Shown here: positions 22,741 to 22,995 of the stretch, piece after piece
Layout of the letters: the number at the start of each line of letters is the position of its first letter
How positions within the stretch are numbered: the stretch's first letter is position 1
Assembly: GCA_949045875.1 (NCBI GenBank)
Contig: CARPYP010000028.1
Span: 1-22,995 of the forward strand
Direction of reading: 5' to 3'
Length of the DNA: 22,995 nt
Source of the DNA: an uncultured Clostridia bacterium
Lineage (GTDB): Bacteria > Bacillota > Clostridia > TANB77 > CAG-508
Notes under the pieces: generated by a model
The model's input: the letters and a program-made list of their open reading frames with translations, nothing else
What the model was told of the DNA's origin: nothing
The model's database searches: none
Made by a program: the position numbers and the translations under genes

Positions 22741-22893
22741 AAAATTAGAACAGGTGAAAACACCTAATATCAATGAATACATAAGATTTGTGTTAAAAGA
22801 AATGTAAAGAAAAGATTATAAAAAACATCAATGAAAATAATAGGAAGAAATAGTATGTGTACAGTAAAATGTAAGGTAATAAAGTAAGGTAAA

Positions 22894-22995
22894 GTGATAG
22901 GGTACAAAGTAAAAAAGATTAAATATACTGATAGAAAATGTGAAGGGACTAAAAAGAGATTGTTAGATTTTATAGAAGAAGATATGGAAAAAGAG
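22894..22995 (+). CDS. Possible start of a truncated gene at the window edge
   Basis: From a GTG at 22894, 34 codons stay open to the edge, with AAGGT upstream. The translation is basic then acidic (it includes KRLLDFIEEDMEKE). Nothing in it is recognisable. In such AT-rich DNA an open run of this length can occur by chance, so it is only a pointer. Confidence 0.18.
   Translation, partial: MIGYKVKKIKYTDRKCEGTKKRLLDFIEEDMEKE

Noticed and set aside
22741..22880. Remnant coding stretch (26 open codons ending at a TAA near 22810)
   Set aside because: It looks codon-like but has no start, ribosome binding site or recognisable sequence; it is too short to call even a pseudogene.

Overview
The window is the chromosomal replication-origin neighbourhood of a very A+T-rich Gram-positive-type bacterium, most likely an uncultured clostridial (Firmicutes/Bacillota) lineage. 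This rests on the classical gene order (parB, parA, mnmG, mnmE, jag, yidC, yidD, rnpA, rpmH, dnaA, dnaN, recF, gyrB, gyrA), AGGAGG-type ribosome binding sites, sigma-A-like promoters and the standard genetic code. A finer placement cannot be made from the sequence alone.

Layout. Almost all genes left of about 9.0 kb are on the minus strand and almost all right of 9.2 kb are on the plus strand, so transcription follows replication outward from an origin at 9.1-10.9 kb. Positions 1-860 hold the 5' part of a tRNA-Ser(UGA), one copy of a 107-bp two-hairpin repeat and a small membrane-anchored Ig-like protein. Positions 860-2780 hold the chromosome-partition pair parA-parB behind a strong promoter and a structured leader. 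Positions 2.9-7.2 kb hold the tRNA-modification pair mnmG and mnmE, then jag; a second, inverted copy of the 107-bp repeat lies between jag and mnmE. Positions 7.2-9.0 kb hold yidC, yidD, rnpA and rpmH. The dnaA-dnaN interval contains about ten DnaA boxes followed by a DnaA-trio tract. dnaN and recF follow, then gyrB with its own terminator. rsmG, usually near mnmG, and the small S4-domain gene usually between dnaN and recF are absent.

Accessory block. gyrB and gyrA are separated by about 4.4 kb. This interval holds, in order: a small head-on unknown gene, a REP-like palindrome, a candidate large minus-strand RNA of about 530 nt (promoter, several hairpins, strong intrinsic terminator, inverted base skew), a back-to-back divergent promoter pair, and a three-gene cassette. 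The cassette encodes a TrsD/TraC-like accessory protein, a complete VirB4/TraE-type ATPase and an unrecognised 243-residue protein. gyrA then has its own near-consensus promoter. No relaxase, coupling protein, channel protein or integrase is visible, so this looks like a domesticated or stand-alone VirB4 module next to an undescribed structured RNA. It is the best candidate for a new system in the window.

The last 0.8 kb after gyrA has no convincing gene. It is extremely purine-rich: 540 nt contain only 10 cytosines, including a 218-nt stretch with none.
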